Source of the DNA: Pseudomonadota bacterium
GTDB lineage: Bacteria; Pseudomonadota; Gammaproteobacteria; Burkholderiales; Burkholderiaceae_C
Direction: 5' to 3'
DNA: 64,000 nt
Assembly: GCA_018241225.1 (NCBI GenBank)
Contig: JAFEEG010000016.1
Location: 1 to 64,000, forward strand
Position numbers and translations under genes: made by a program. Positions 25,135-33,618 of the stretch are shown piece after piece. Position 1 is the first letter of the stretch. Each line of letters starts with the position of its first letter. The notes beneath the pieces are model-generated. The model ran no database searches. It was not told where the DNA came from and saw nothing but the letters and a program-made list of their open reading frames with translations.

Positions 25135-25839
25135 TCACGCCTCATGCTCATCTGAACTTTCCCGCCCAAAAAGCCTAGTCATGCCTCCGCGCAGGTGGTC
25201 CGTCATCGCTTGGCGGGCCGCACTAGGATCGCCCTTTGCAATCGCAGCATCGATGCGCCGATGTTCCTCTCGGATGTCTCGCCAGCGAGTGTGCTGGGGT
25301 TGAGGTGACAGCTCGCGGATCAGCTTGACGGCAAAGCGCGTCTGCTCCTCCAGCGCCGCCATGGTCATGACGAAGAAGCGGTTCCCACTGGCCAGCGCGA
25401 TGGCCCGGTGGAACTCGATGTCTTCTTCAATGCTGGGCTCTCCGCTGGCCATGGCCGCCTCCTGTTGCCGCCGTTTCGCCGCGATGGCCGCGCGCAGTTC
25501 CGGGTCCTTGCAGCGTGCCGCACGGGCTGCGCTTTCGCCTTCGAGTAGGCAGCGGAAGTCCAGGAAGGCACGGACGTCGGGAATGCTGTGCAGCGCCCCG
25601 AACATCGTCTTCTCCAGCGGCGGCGGCTCACCCACGAAATTGCCGACCCCGTGGCGCGCGTAGACGCGCCCCTCGGTACGCGCACGCGCCAAGGCCTGGC
25701 GCATTACAGGCCTCGAGACACCGCAGTGCACGGCCAACTCGACCTCGCCGGGAAGGCGGTCGTGGGGGTGCAGGCCTCGCTCATTGATGAGCGCGAGAAG
25801 CCGCTCGTACGCGGAGTCGCTGAGAGGAGAGATCGACAT
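25135..25839 (-). CDS. GntR/FadR-family transcriptional regulator
   Basis: 234 residues. The winged HTH is at residues ~10-70 (LHPHDRLPGEVELAVHCGVS, then RPVMRQALARARTEGRVYAR). The C-terminal FCD helical ligand domain contains DIEFHRAIALASGNRFF and EHRRIDAAIAKGDPSAARQA, with the His/Asp positions that bind metal and carboxylate ligands in this family. It is divergent from the sugar-acid operon, 115 bases apart. It is the likely repressor of that operon, responding to a sugar acid or an intermediate. Confidence 0.9.
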   Translation of the reverse strand: MSISPLSDSAYERLLALINERGLHPHDRLPGEVELAVHCGVSRPVMRQALARARTEGRVYARHGVGNFVGEPPPLEKTMFGALHSIPDVRAFLDFRCLLEGESAARAARCKDPELRAAIAAKRRQQEAAMASGEPSIEEDIEFHRAIALASGNRFFVMTMAALEEQTRFAVKLIRELSPQPQHTRWRDIREEHRRIDAAIAKGDPSAARQAMTDHLRGGMTRLFGRESSDEHEA

Positions 25840-25857
25840 GGAATCGCATCATAGCCA

Positions 25858-25890
25858 GTTGTTTGACAACTACCAAACGTCGTTGACAAC
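25858..25890. promoter_or_regulatory. candidate FadR-type operators
   Basis: Two related palindromes sit between the divergent GntR gene and the sugar-acid operon: GTTGT-TTG-ACAAC at 25858-25870 and GTTG-A-CAAC at 25882-25890. A further GTTGAC half-site follows at 25894-25899. Short palindromes of this TTGT/ACAA type are typical of GntR/FadR regulators. Confidence 0.5.
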
Positions 25891-25954
25891 CCTGTTGACC
25901 CCTCGAAGAATCCACCCAACCAAGCCCCGAACCCCAACGAAAGAACGACGCACC

Positions 25955-27160
25955 ATGTCTCTCGTCACCGCACTGCGGACCATCCGAATTGCCGAACGTC
26001 CCAACCTCATCTGGCTGGAAGTCGAGACCGAGGACGGGCTCACTGGTCTGGGCGAATCCTTTCGCGGCGCCCAGGCCGTCGAGGCCGTTATCCACGAGAC
26101 CGTGGCGCCCTGGCTGCTGGGCAAGGACGCGCGCCAGATCGAAGCGGTCTCGCGCCATCTGATGACGCCCTACGTGGGCTTCGGCAGCAGCAGCGCCGAG
26201 GTGCGCGCCGCCAGCGCAGTGGACATCGCCCTGTGGGACCTGGCCGGCCAGCGCCAGGGCATCCCGGTGTACGAGGCGCTGGGCGGCGGCTCGCGCGACA
26301 GCATCAAGGCCTACAACACCTGCGCCGGCTATTCGTACAACTCCGGCGGCAGCCGCCGCGCCATCGGTGGCCAGGACGCCGCGGTGGGCCCTTACGACGA
26401 CCAAGTGGCCTTCATGCGCGATGCCGGCGTGCTGGCCGAGAGCCTCCTGTCCGAGGGCTACGCGGCCATGAAGATCTGGCCCTTCGACACGTATGCCGCG
26501 GCCACGGGCGGGCACATGATCTCGCTGGCAGACCTCAAGGCCGGGCTGGAGCCCTTCCACAAGATCCGCCGCGCCGTGGGCGACAAAATCGAAATCATGT
26601 GCGAACTGCACAGCCTCTGGGGCACGCATGCGGCCACCCGCATCTGCCGCGCACTGGAAGATGTGGGCGTGTTCTGGGCGGAAGATCCGCTGGGCAAGAT
26701 GGACGACGTGCGTGCCCTGGCCGACCTACGCCGCCAGACCCGCACGCCTATCTGCGGCAGCGAGACGCTCGCCGGCACGGTGGCTTTCCGCGACCTACTG
26801 GCGGCCGATGCCATCGACATGGTGATGCTGGACCTTGCCTGGTGCGGCGGCATCTCCGAAGGCCGAAAAATCGCCGCGCTCGCACAGGCCTACAACCGCC
26901 CGCTCGCGCCGCACGACTGCACTGGCCCGATCACTCTGATGGCAGGGCTGCACCTCGCTTTGCATGCGCCCACCGCGGTCTTCCAGGAAGTGGTGCGCGC
27001 CACCTTGAGCACGTGGTACCGCGAGCTCGTCACCGAACTGCCGGTCATCCGCAACGGCTTGGTGCTCGCTCCGCAAGGCGCAGGGCTGGGCACGAAGCTG
27101 CACCCTGACGTGAAGAAGCGCGAAGACGTTTCGATGCGCACCTCCGGCACCACTCGCTGA
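25955..27160 (+). CDS. enolase-superfamily sugar-acid dehydratase (MR/MLE type)
   Basis: 401 residues. N-terminal capping domain, then the barrel with Lys in GYAAMKIWPFDTYAA, metal ligands in EIMCELHSLWG, VFWAEDPLGKM and CGSETLAG, and the catalytic His in APHDCTGPITLM. This pattern belongs to acid-sugar dehydratases such as the galactonate/rspA-like group rather than to mandelate racemase: no KxK motif is present and the first metal ligand is Glu. Predicted reaction: beta-elimination of water from an aldonate or aldarate. First gene of the operon controlled by the divergent GntR protein. ATG 25955 chosen; the open frame continues upstream through the operators. The exact sugar is unknown. Confidence 0.82.
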   Translation: MSLVTALRTIRIAERPNLIWLEVETEDGLTGLGESFRGAQAVEAVIHETVAPWLLGKDARQIEAVSRHLMTPYVGFGSSSAEVRAASAVDIALWDLAGQRQGIPVYEALGGGSRDSIKAYNTCAGYSYNSGGSRRAIGGQDAAVGPYDDQVAFMRDAGVLAESLLSEGYAAMKIWPFDTYAAATGGHMISLADLKAGLEPFHKIRRAVGDKIEIMCELHSLWGTHAATRICRALEDVGVFWAEDPLGKMDDVRALADLRRQTRTPICGSETLAGTVAFRDLLAADAIDMVMLDLAWCGGISEGRKIAALAQAYNRPLAPHDCTGPITLMAGLHLALHAPTAVFQEVVRATLSTWYRELVTELPVIRNGLVLAPQGAGLGTKLHPDVKKREDVSMRTSGTTR

Positions 27161-27191
27161 ACCTCCCCCTTCCCCGTAACGACTGAACTCC

Positions 27192-27911
27192 ATGAGCACA
27201 CTCAAGCCTGAAACGCGCGCCAAGCTGCGCGCAGTCAGCACCGCCACGCTGGCCACCGCCCTGTACAAGCGGGGCTTTCGCAACCAGGTCATCCAGGGCG
27301 TGGCGCCGCTTCATCCCCTGAAGGAAAGCATGGTTGGCGAGGCCTACACGCTGCGCTACATGCCGGCGCGAGAGGACCTCAATGGCCTCGCAGTCTTCCG
27401 TGACCGCGGTCATCCGCAGCGTAAGGCCGTGGAAGAGTGCCCGCCCGGGGCCGTCCTGGTCATGGACAGCCGCAAGGATGCACGCGCCGCTTCGGCCGGA
27501 GGCATCCTGGTCACGCGATTGATGCAGCGAGGCGTCGAAGGCGTCATCACCGACGGCGGCTTCCGCGATTCGGCGGAGATCGCCACCCTGGCCATTCCGG
27601 CCTTCCATCAGAGGCCTTCCGCGCCCACCAACCTGACGCTGCATCAGGCCATCGCCATCAACGAGCCCATCGGCTGCGGGGACGCACCGGTGTTCCCGGG
27701 TGACGTTATCGTGGGCGACAACGACGGTGTCATCGTCATCCCCGCGCACCTGGCGGACGAAGTCGCCGCCGAGGCCACCGAGATGACGGCCTTCGAAGAC
27801 TTCGTCACCGAGATGGTTCGCGAAGGCCGCTCGATCCTTGGCCTGTATCCCGCGACCGATGAGCAGACCCTCGTGGACTTCGCCACATGGCGCAAGGCCA
27901 AGGGCCGCTGA
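27192..27911 (+). CDS. RraA-like/4-carboxy-4-hydroxy-2-oxoadipate aldolase family protein
   Basis: 239 residues of the RraA fold. Signature parts are STATLATALYKRGFRNQVIQG, the GGILVTRLMQRGVEGVITDG nucleotide-like loop (here the metal/pyruvate site, with GGFRDSAEIA), and GDVIVGDNDGVIVIPAHLAD. Relatives split into an RNase E inhibitor and class II pyruvate aldolases. The operon setting among dehydratases favours the aldolase role, cleaving or decarboxylating a 2-oxo-sugar acid. It lies 31 bases after the dehydratase gene and five bases before the dehydrogenase gene. Confidence 0.8.
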   Translation: MSTLKPETRAKLRAVSTATLATALYKRGFRNQVIQGVAPLHPLKESMVGEAYTLRYMPAREDLNGLAVFRDRGHPQRKAVEECPPGAVLVMDSRKDARAASAGGILVTRLMQRGVEGVITDGGFRDSAEIATLAIPAFHQRPSAPTNLTLHQAIAINEPIGCGDAPVFPGDVIVGDNDGVIVIPAHLADEVAAEATEMTAFEDFVTEMVREGRSILGLYPATDEQTLVDFATWRKAKGR

Positions 27912-27915
27912 GGCG

Positions 27916-28863
27916 ATGAAGATCACCGTGCTGGCGCAGCACGCGCCGCATGCACCACGGCTGCAGAAGCTGCTGGGCCCGGGCTTCGAAGTCAACGGGC
28001 TTGCGGCCCTGCCCACCGATGGCCCCATCGCGACCGATGTACTGGTCTCGACCCGGCTGTCCTCGCAGGAGGCGCCGCGCCTGCAGGCCCAGTTGCTTCA
28101 GGCGCCCGGCGCGGGACTCGACGCCATCGCGCTCGACGCACTGCCCGACAGCTGCAGGGTCTGCAACGTCTACGAGCATGAAGTGCCGATCGCCGAGTTC
28201 GTCACGCGTGCCGTGCTGGACTGGTGCATCTTTCCGGACGGAGACCGCTTCTCGATGGACGCCGCGTCCTGGCCCTCGACCTACTTGAGCCGCAGCTTCC
28301 ACGGCGAGGCCATGGGGCGTCGGGTCGCCATCGTGGGTTTTGGCGCCATCGGTCGGGCGACTGGCGCTCGGCTGCGCGCCCTAGGTCTGCACGTGACCGC
28401 TGTGACACGCCAGGCAAGGCCAGACCCTTTGGCCGATGCGGTGCATCCTGTATCGGACCTGGCGGCACTGCTGCGGCGCGTGGATGTCGTGGTCCTGTGT
28501 TGTCCGCTGGACGAGAGCACCCGCGGCATGGTGGGTGCAACGGAGTTGGCCGCCATGCGACCGGACGCGATGCTGGTCAACGTGGGTCGGGCCGAACTGG
28601 TGCAGCAGCAGCCCCTGTACGAGGCGCTGCGCGAGCGCCGCCTTGGACGCGCAGTGCTCGACGTCTGGTACCGGTATCCGCCCGCTGGGCAACCACAAGC
28701 GCTGGCGCCTGCGGACTTCCCGTTTGCGGACCTGCCCAACGCCCGGTGCACGCCCCACATCTCAGGCTGGACGCACGGTCTGCTGGAGCGCCGCTACGAG
28801 TTCATTGCCCGAAACATCGCGCGCCTCGCGGCGGGCGAAGCACTGCAGAACGTGCAGCGCTGA
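27916..28863 (+). CDS. D-isomer-specific 2-hydroxyacid dehydrogenase family protein
   Basis: 315 residues. The NAD-binding Rossmann motif is GRRVAIVGFGAIGRATGARL. The active-site Arg lies in LVNVGRAELVQQQPLYEALR, Glu is replaced near LGRAVLDVWYRYPP, and the catalytic His lies in ARCTPHISGWTHG. The family reduces 2-oxoacids to (R)-2-hydroxyacids with NAD(P)H. The catalytic glutamate region reads DVWYRYPP instead of the common DVFEPEP, so activity or substrate may be unusual. It is part of the sugar-acid operon. Confidence 0.8.
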   Translation: MKITVLAQHAPHAPRLQKLLGPGFEVNGLAALPTDGPIATDVLVSTRLSSQEAPRLQAQLLQAPGAGLDAIALDALPDSCRVCNVYEHEVPIAEFVTRAVLDWCIFPDGDRFSMDAASWPSTYLSRSFHGEAMGRRVAIVGFGAIGRATGARLRALGLHVTAVTRQARPDPLADAVHPVSDLAALLRRVDVVVLCCPLDESTRGMVGATELAAMRPDAMLVNVGRAELVQQQPLYEALRERRLGRAVLDVWYRYPPAGQPQALAPADFPFADLPNARCTPHISGWTHGLLERRYEFIARNIARLAAGEALQNVQR

Positions 28864-28903
28864 ATACACCTTCCCTCTGCCAACAATCAACGGAGCCAAT
28901 CAA

Positions 28904-29911
28904 GTGATCTACAAAGCGCAGATCTTCAATACTCGTCGCCTAACTCTGGTGCGACTCACCGCCTTCGCCTGCCTCGCATTCTGCGGCGCGGCCGTCCAGG
29001 CTCAAGGCACGTATCCAGACCATCCCGTCACCATGGTGGTGCCCTTCTCCGCCGGCGGTGGCACGGACGTGGCCGCACGCATGCTGGCCAACAAGCTCAC
29101 GCAAAAGTGGGGGCAGTCGGTCGTGGTCGACAACAAGGCGGGCGCAGGTGGAATCATCGGTGCCGACTTTGTGGCGCGCGCCAAGCCCGACGGCTACACG
29201 CTCTTGATCGGCAACGTGGGTACCCAGGCGATCAACCCTTCGCTCTATCCGAAGCTGCCCTACGACAACGACACGGCATTTACGCCCATCTCACTCGTCG
29301 CGGAGCTGCCTATCGTCCTGCTCACCCATCCCGGCTTCCCGGCAAAGAACGTGCAGGAACTCATCGCGATGGCGAAGGCGCAGCCCGGGAAGATCACCTA
29401 TGCCAGTTCGGGCGCTGGCAACTCCACGCACCTGGCCGCCGAGTTCTTCCAGGCCGCGACCGGCGTGAAGCTCTTGCATGTCCCTTACAAGGGTGGCGGC
29501 CCGGCGACAGCCGATCTGCTGGCTGGCACGGTGGACCTGCAGTTCACCTCGGTGCTCGAAACGAGCGCGTCCGTCAAGGCAGGCCGCCTGCGTGCGCTGG
29601 CAGTCACGAGTGCCCAGCGCACAGCTGCGTTGCCTGACGTGCCCACGCTCGCCGAAGCCGGCCTACGTGGTGCGGAGTCGGGTTCGTGGATCGCACTGCT
29701 CGGCCCCAAGAGCATGCCTCCACAGATGGTGAGCCGCATCGCCGCCGATGTGCAATCGGTGATGGGCACGGCCGAGATGAAGCAGGCACTCGTCGCCCAA
29801 GGTGCAACGGCCATTGGCACTGGTCCGGACGCGCTGAAGAAGACGCTCGCCGACGACAGCAAGCGATACGGGGACGTCATTCGGCAGTTGGGCCTGAAGG
29901 CCACCAACTGA
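28904..29911 (+). CDS. Bug/TctC-family periplasmic binding protein (1 of 3 in this cluster)
   Basis: 335 residues with a signal peptide ending at AVQA-QG (about residue 34). Family hallmarks are YPDHPVTMVVPFSAGGGTDV, VVVDNKAGAGGIIGADFVAR and [20 protein letters not shown]. These proteins bind carboxylates for tripartite tricarboxylate transport or act as sensors. Translation starts at GTG 28904, with CGGAG nine bases upstream. No TctA or TctB gene is nearby. Confidence 0.9.
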   Translation: MIYKAQIFNTRRLTLVRLTAFACLAFCGAAVQAQGTYPDHPVTMVVPFSAGGGTDVAARMLANKLTQKWGQSVVVDNKAGAGGIIGADFVARAKPDGYTLLIGNVGTQAINPSLYPKLPYDNDTAFTPISLVAELPIVLLTHPGFPAKNVQELIAMAKAQPGKITYASSGAGNSTHLAAEFFQAATGVKLLHVPYKGGGPATADLLAGTVDLQFTSVLETSASVKAGRLRALAVTSAQRTAALPDVPTLAEAGLRGAESGSWIALLGPKSMPPQMVSRIAADVQSVMGTAEMKQALVAQGATAIGTGPDALKKTLADDSKRYGDVIRQLGLKATN

Positions 29912-29924
29912 GTCGTCAGGAAGC

Positions 29925-30926
29925 ATGGAAACCAAGATGACTCGAATCACCTTCGCACGACGCATCCTGCTGACCGCAGTTGCCGCGTGGTCGCTGCCGT
30001 CGTTTGTGCAAGCACAACCAGCAACGGCGTGGCCGCAGCGGACCGTCACCATCGTCGTACCCTTCCCGGCCGGCGGATCTACCGACACCGTGGCGCGCGC
30101 ACTGGCGACCCAGATGCAGACGGCCACTGGCCAGACTTTTGTGGTCGACAACCGTCCCGGCGCCACCGGCGCCATCGGTGCCACCTTCGTCAAGCGCGCC
30201 CCCGCAGACGGCTACACCCTTCTGGTGTCCTCGCTGGGTACCTTCGTCATCGCACCGCACTTGCTCAAGGGCATGGGCTACGACCCGCTCAAGGACTTCG
30301 ACTACATCAGCATCCCGGTCCAGGCGCCCAACGTCCTGGTGGCCGCGCCCAACAAGAAGGCTCGCACCGTCCAGGAAGTGATCACCGAGCTCAAGGCCAA
30401 TCCCGGCAAGGTGAGCTTCGCGAGTTCGGGCAACGGCGCCTCGGACCATCTGTCGGCCGAGGTCTTTTGGCAGCAGACCGGCACCGAGGGCTTGCACGTC
30501 CCCTACAAGGGTGGCGCGCCCGCAATCAGCGACCTGCTGGGCGGCCAGGTGGACTACTCCTTCCAGAACGTCAATGCGGTCTTGAGCCACATCAAAAGCG
30601 GCAAGCTGCACGCCATCGCCGTGACGGGCAGCAAGCGATCTCCGGTCCTGTCCGACGTTCCCACGCTCGCCGAGGCCGGCGTGAAGGACGCGGAGGTGTA
30701 TTCCTGGCAAGGCCTGGCGGCGCCTCGGGGCCTGCCGGCGGCGGTGAAGGGAAAGATTGCCGATGCAGCCATCGCGGCGATGAAGGACCCGGGCGTGCAA
30801 CAGCGCATGACCGAGCAAGGTCTGGAGATCGTCGCCAACACCCCAGCCGAATTCACGGCCTTCCAGGCGAAGGAATTCGCGCGCTGGAAGGTCCTGATCG
30901 ACAAACGCGGCATCAAGCTGGACTGA
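29925..30926 (+). CDS. Bug/TctC-family periplasmic binding protein (2 of 3)
   Basis: 333 residues with a signal peptide ([20 protein letters not shown], cleavage after AQA). Family motifs are [40 protein letters not shown] and [23 protein letters not shown] 29925 has AGGAAG close upstream; ATG 29937 is a possible alternative. It starts 13 bases after the previous gene and ends four bases before the aldehyde dehydrogenase gene, so it is firmly part of the operon. Confidence 0.9.
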   Translation: METKMTRITFARRILLTAVAAWSLPSFVQAQPATAWPQRTVTIVVPFPAGGSTDTVARALATQMQTATGQTFVVDNRPGATGAIGATFVKRAPADGYTLLVSSLGTFVIAPHLLKGMGYDPLKDFDYISIPVQAPNVLVAAPNKKARTVQEVITELKANPGKVSFASSGNGASDHLSAEVFWQQTGTEGLHVPYKGGAPAISDLLGGQVDYSFQNVNAVLSHIKSGKLHAIAVTGSKRSPVLSDVPTLAEAGVKDAEVYSWQGLAAPRGLPAAVKGKIADAAIAAMKDPGVQQRMTEQGLEIVANTPAEFTAFQAKEFARWKVLIDKRGIKLD

Positions 30927-30930
30927 ACAC

Positions 30931-32520
30931 ATGACAGAACTCACAGGTGAGATGCTCATCGGCTTCAGCGCGGTCCGTGGCGCCGAGGGCAGCCAGCGCG
31001 CGTTTGACCCGACCGTCAACGCCGAGATCGAACATCCGCAATTCGGGCTTGGCGGTATGGAAGAGGTCGAGCGAGCCGCAACGTTGGCAGAGGCCGCATT
31101 CGACCCCTATCGCTCACTTCCCATGGAGCGTCGGGCCGCATTCCTGGAAGCCATTGCGCAAGGCATCCTGGCGCTGGGCGATGCATTGATCGACCGTGCT
31201 CACGCCGAGACCGGCTTGCCCCGCGCGCGGTTGCAAGGCGAGCGTGCGCGTACCGTGGGCCAGTTGCGCATGTTCGCCCAGGTCGTTCGCGACGGTCATT
31301 TCCTGCGGGCGACCATCGATCCGGCCCAGCCGGGACGGCAGCCGGCTCCGCGGTCAGACCTCCGGCTCATGAAGATTCCCCTGGGCCCGGTCGCGGTCTT
31401 CGGGGCAAGCAACTTTCCATTGGCCTTCTCGGTGGCCGGCGGGGACACAGCATCTGCGCTCGCTGCGGGAGCACCCGTGGTCGTCAAGGCGCACAGTGCC
31501 CATCTGGGCACCTCCGAGATGGTCGGCCGCGCTGTTCAGGAAGCGGCGCGGCGGTGCGAGATGCCCGAAGGCGTGTTCTCGATGCTGATTGGTGCGGGTC
31601 GGAAGCTGGGAGAAGCCTTGGTCGCTCATCCGGCCATCAAGGCCGTGGGATTCACCGGCTCCCGCCAGGGCGGCCTCGCGTTGGTACGGGTAGCCAATGC
31701 GCGCAAGGAACCGATCCCGGTCTACGCGGAGATGAGCAGCATCAATCCGGTGTTCCTGTTTCCCGCGGCCTTGTCGGCGCGTGCGGAATCAATCGCCAAA
31801 GGCTTCGTGGATTCGCTCATCATGGGGGCCGGCCAGTTCTGCACCAACCCCGGGCTCGTGATTGCCCCGAATGGCACAGCGCTCGAGCGCTTCCTGGTCG
31901 TCGCTCGTGCTGAGCTTGCAACCAGGCAGGCCCAGACCATGCTGACGCCGGGCATTCACGAGGCTTATCGCTCTGGGATCGCCAAGTTGGACGACGTGCC
32001 ATCGGTGGAGAAACTCGCCACCGGTCAAGCGGGGGATGACCTGGGCAACGCCGCGAGTGCCGCTCTGTACATGACCGACGCAAGCCACTTCCTGGCCTCA
32101 CCATCTCTTGAGGATGAGTTCTTCGGCCCAGCGTCGATCGTTGTTCGTGTCGAAGGCATCGACGAGATGCTGCGTATCGCGAACCGTATCGAGGGGCAGC
32201 TCACGGCGACCTTGCACATCGATGCTGCCGATCATGAAGATGCCGCGCGCCTCCTCCCAGTACTCGAACGCAAGGCTGGCCGAGTCCTGGCCAATGGCTT
32301 CCCGACTGGCGTGGAAGTGTGCCAAGCCATGGTCCATGGAGGCCCTTTTCCGGCGACGTCCAATGGCATGCACACCTCTGTGGGTGCAAGCGCGATTGAT
32401 CGCTTCCTTCGCCCCGTGTGCTACCAGGACCTTCCCGAAGAGCTTCGGCCTGCGGCCATCCAGGACACCAATCCGCTGGGCCTCTGGCGGCTTGTCGAAG
32501 GAAGGCCAACAAGGACCTAG
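30931..32520 (+). CDS. 2-oxoglutarate semialdehyde (2,5-dioxovalerate) dehydrogenase
   Basis: 529 residues of the aldehyde dehydrogenase superfamily, in the longer subgroup known from hexarate and pentose acid pathways. NAD(P)-binding loop [19 protein letters not shown], general base Glu267 in [16 protein letters not shown], catalytic Cys304 in [13 protein letters not shown], and the C-terminal [20 protein letters not shown]. The family oxidises 2-oxoglutarate semialdehyde to 2-oxoglutarate, the last step from glucarate, galactarate or arabonate to the TCA cycle. Its presence next to a glucarate-dehydratase-like gene supports this specificity. Confidence 0.87.
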   Translation: MTELTGEMLIGFSAVRGAEGSQRAFDPTVNAEIEHPQFGLGGMEEVERAATLAEAAFDPYRSLPMERRAAFLEAIAQGILALGDALIDRAHAETGLPRARLQGERARTVGQLRMFAQVVRDGHFLRATIDPAQPGRQPAPRSDLRLMKIPLGPVAVFGASNFPLAFSVAGGDTASALAAGAPVVVKAHSAHLGTSEMVGRAVQEAARRCEMPEGVFSMLIGAGRKLGEALVAHPAIKAVGFTGSRQGGLALVRVANARKEPIPVYAEMSSINPVFLFPAALSARAESIAKGFVDSLIMGAGQFCTNPGLVIAPNGTALERFLVVARAELATRQAQTMLTPGIHEAYRSGIAKLDDVPSVEKLATGQAGDDLGNAASAALYMTDASHFLASPSLEDEFFGPASIVVRVEGIDEMLRIANRIEGQLTATLHIDAADHEDAARLLPVLERKAGRVLANGFPTGVEVCQAMVHGGPFPATSNGMHTSVGASAIDRFLRPVCYQDLPEELRPAAIQDTNPLGLWRLVEGRPTRT

Positions 32521-32567
32521 GCATCGACGCGCAGCCTCCATTACTACAACTCTCCAAGCAGACACGC

Positions 32568-33605
32568 ATGCTCTTCAAAGAATTGGTTTCGTCAGCTCAG
32601 TCGATGTCCGGTGCGACTTCGATCAAACGGCGCCGCGCGATACAGGCCATCGGCCTGGCCCTCACAGGCGGTGCCGGCCATCTCACTGCCTTGGCGGATA
32701 CCGCGTGGCCCAAGGCCAGGTCGATTGACTTCATCGTTCCCTTCGCTGCCGGCGGTCCCGCAGACGTGGTGGCTCGCTCGATTGCTGAGGCCATCGGGCC
32801 CTCGCTGGGCCAGAACGTGGTCGTCGACAACCGCACGGGTGCGGCAGGAACGATTGGCGTGCTCCAGGCGAAGCGAGCAAAGGCCGACGGCTACACGCTA
32901 CTGCAGGGAACGGTCAGTACTCACGCCATCAATGCAACCTACTACCCCAAGTTGCCCTACGACCCGGTGAAGGACTTCGACCCCGTCGCACTGATCTCCT
33001 CGCTGCCCAGCGCACTGCTTGTGAGCCAGGGCCTGCCAGTGAACAGCGTGGCGGAGCTGGTCGCATACATCAAGGCGAATCCTCAAACGGTGAGTTTTGC
33101 CTCCAGTGGCGAGGGAACATCCATTCATCTACTCGGTCTTCTGTTCGCGGAAAAGATTGGCGTCAAGATCCCGCACGTGGCGTACAAGGGAAGCTCGGCG
33201 GCCAACGTCGACGTGGCGGCGGGCCACGTGACGTTCATGTTCGATCCATTGGTATCTGCCAAGCCGTTGATCGAAGGCAAGCGGCTCAAAGCCCTCGCCC
33301 TGGCAAGCCCGGTTCGCAGTAGCGCGGCACCTGATCTTCCCACCTTCGCACAAGCAGGCATGAACGGCATGGATCTCATGTCGTGGCAAGCGATGTTCGT
33401 GCCGGCGGGAACGCCTCGGGAAGTGGTGCTTCGCCTCAACACCGAGGTCAACCGCGCGCTGGGCACGCCGCAGTTGCGCCAGCGACTGGAGCAATTCGGC
33501 ATGGAGATCAAGGTAGGGCCGCCTGAGGCGCTGCGTGATCTCATGCGCAATGAGATTCCCCGCTGGGGGCAGCTGGTGAAACAAGCCGGTATTCAAGCAA
33601 CCTGA
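32568..33605 (+). CDS. Bug/TctC-family periplasmic binding protein (3 of 3)
   Basis: 345 residues. The N-terminal region is longer than in the other two copies (signal peptide around residues 20-45: RRRAIQAIGLALTGGAGHLT). Family motifs are SIDFIVPFAAGGPADVVARS, NVVVDNRTGAAGTIGVLQAK and IPHVAYKGSSAANVDVAAGH. An internal ATG at 32604 would give a more normal leader length. No transporter membrane genes are linked. Confidence 0.88.
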   Translation: MLFKELVSSAQSMSGATSIKRRRAIQAIGLALTGGAGHLTALADTAWPKARSIDFIVPFAAGGPADVVARSIAEAIGPSLGQNVVVDNRTGAAGTIGVLQAKRAKADGYTLLQGTVSTHAINATYYPKLPYDPVKDFDPVALISSLPSALLVSQGLPVNSVAELVAYIKANPQTVSFASSGEGTSIHLLGLLFAEKIGVKIPHVAYKGSSAANVDVAAGHVTFMFDPLVSAKPLIEGKRLKALALASPVRSSAAPDLPTFAQAGMNGMDLMSWQAMFVPAGTPREVVLRLNTEVNRALGTPQLRQRLEQFGMEIKVGPPEALRDLMRNEIPRWGQLVKQAGIQAT

Positions 33606-33618
33606 CAAGGCCACGGAA

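Noticed and set aside
24594..25135. Search for an integration site (tRNA end, direct repeats) at the composition break
   Set aside because: No tRNA-like fold and no matching repeat at the left edge were seen by eye.
28436..28903. Upstream extension of the first Bug protein frame into the dehydrogenase gene
   Set aside because: Overlaps a well-supported gene in another frame and has no homology; the GTG at 28904 has a ribosome binding site and precedes a normal signal peptide.
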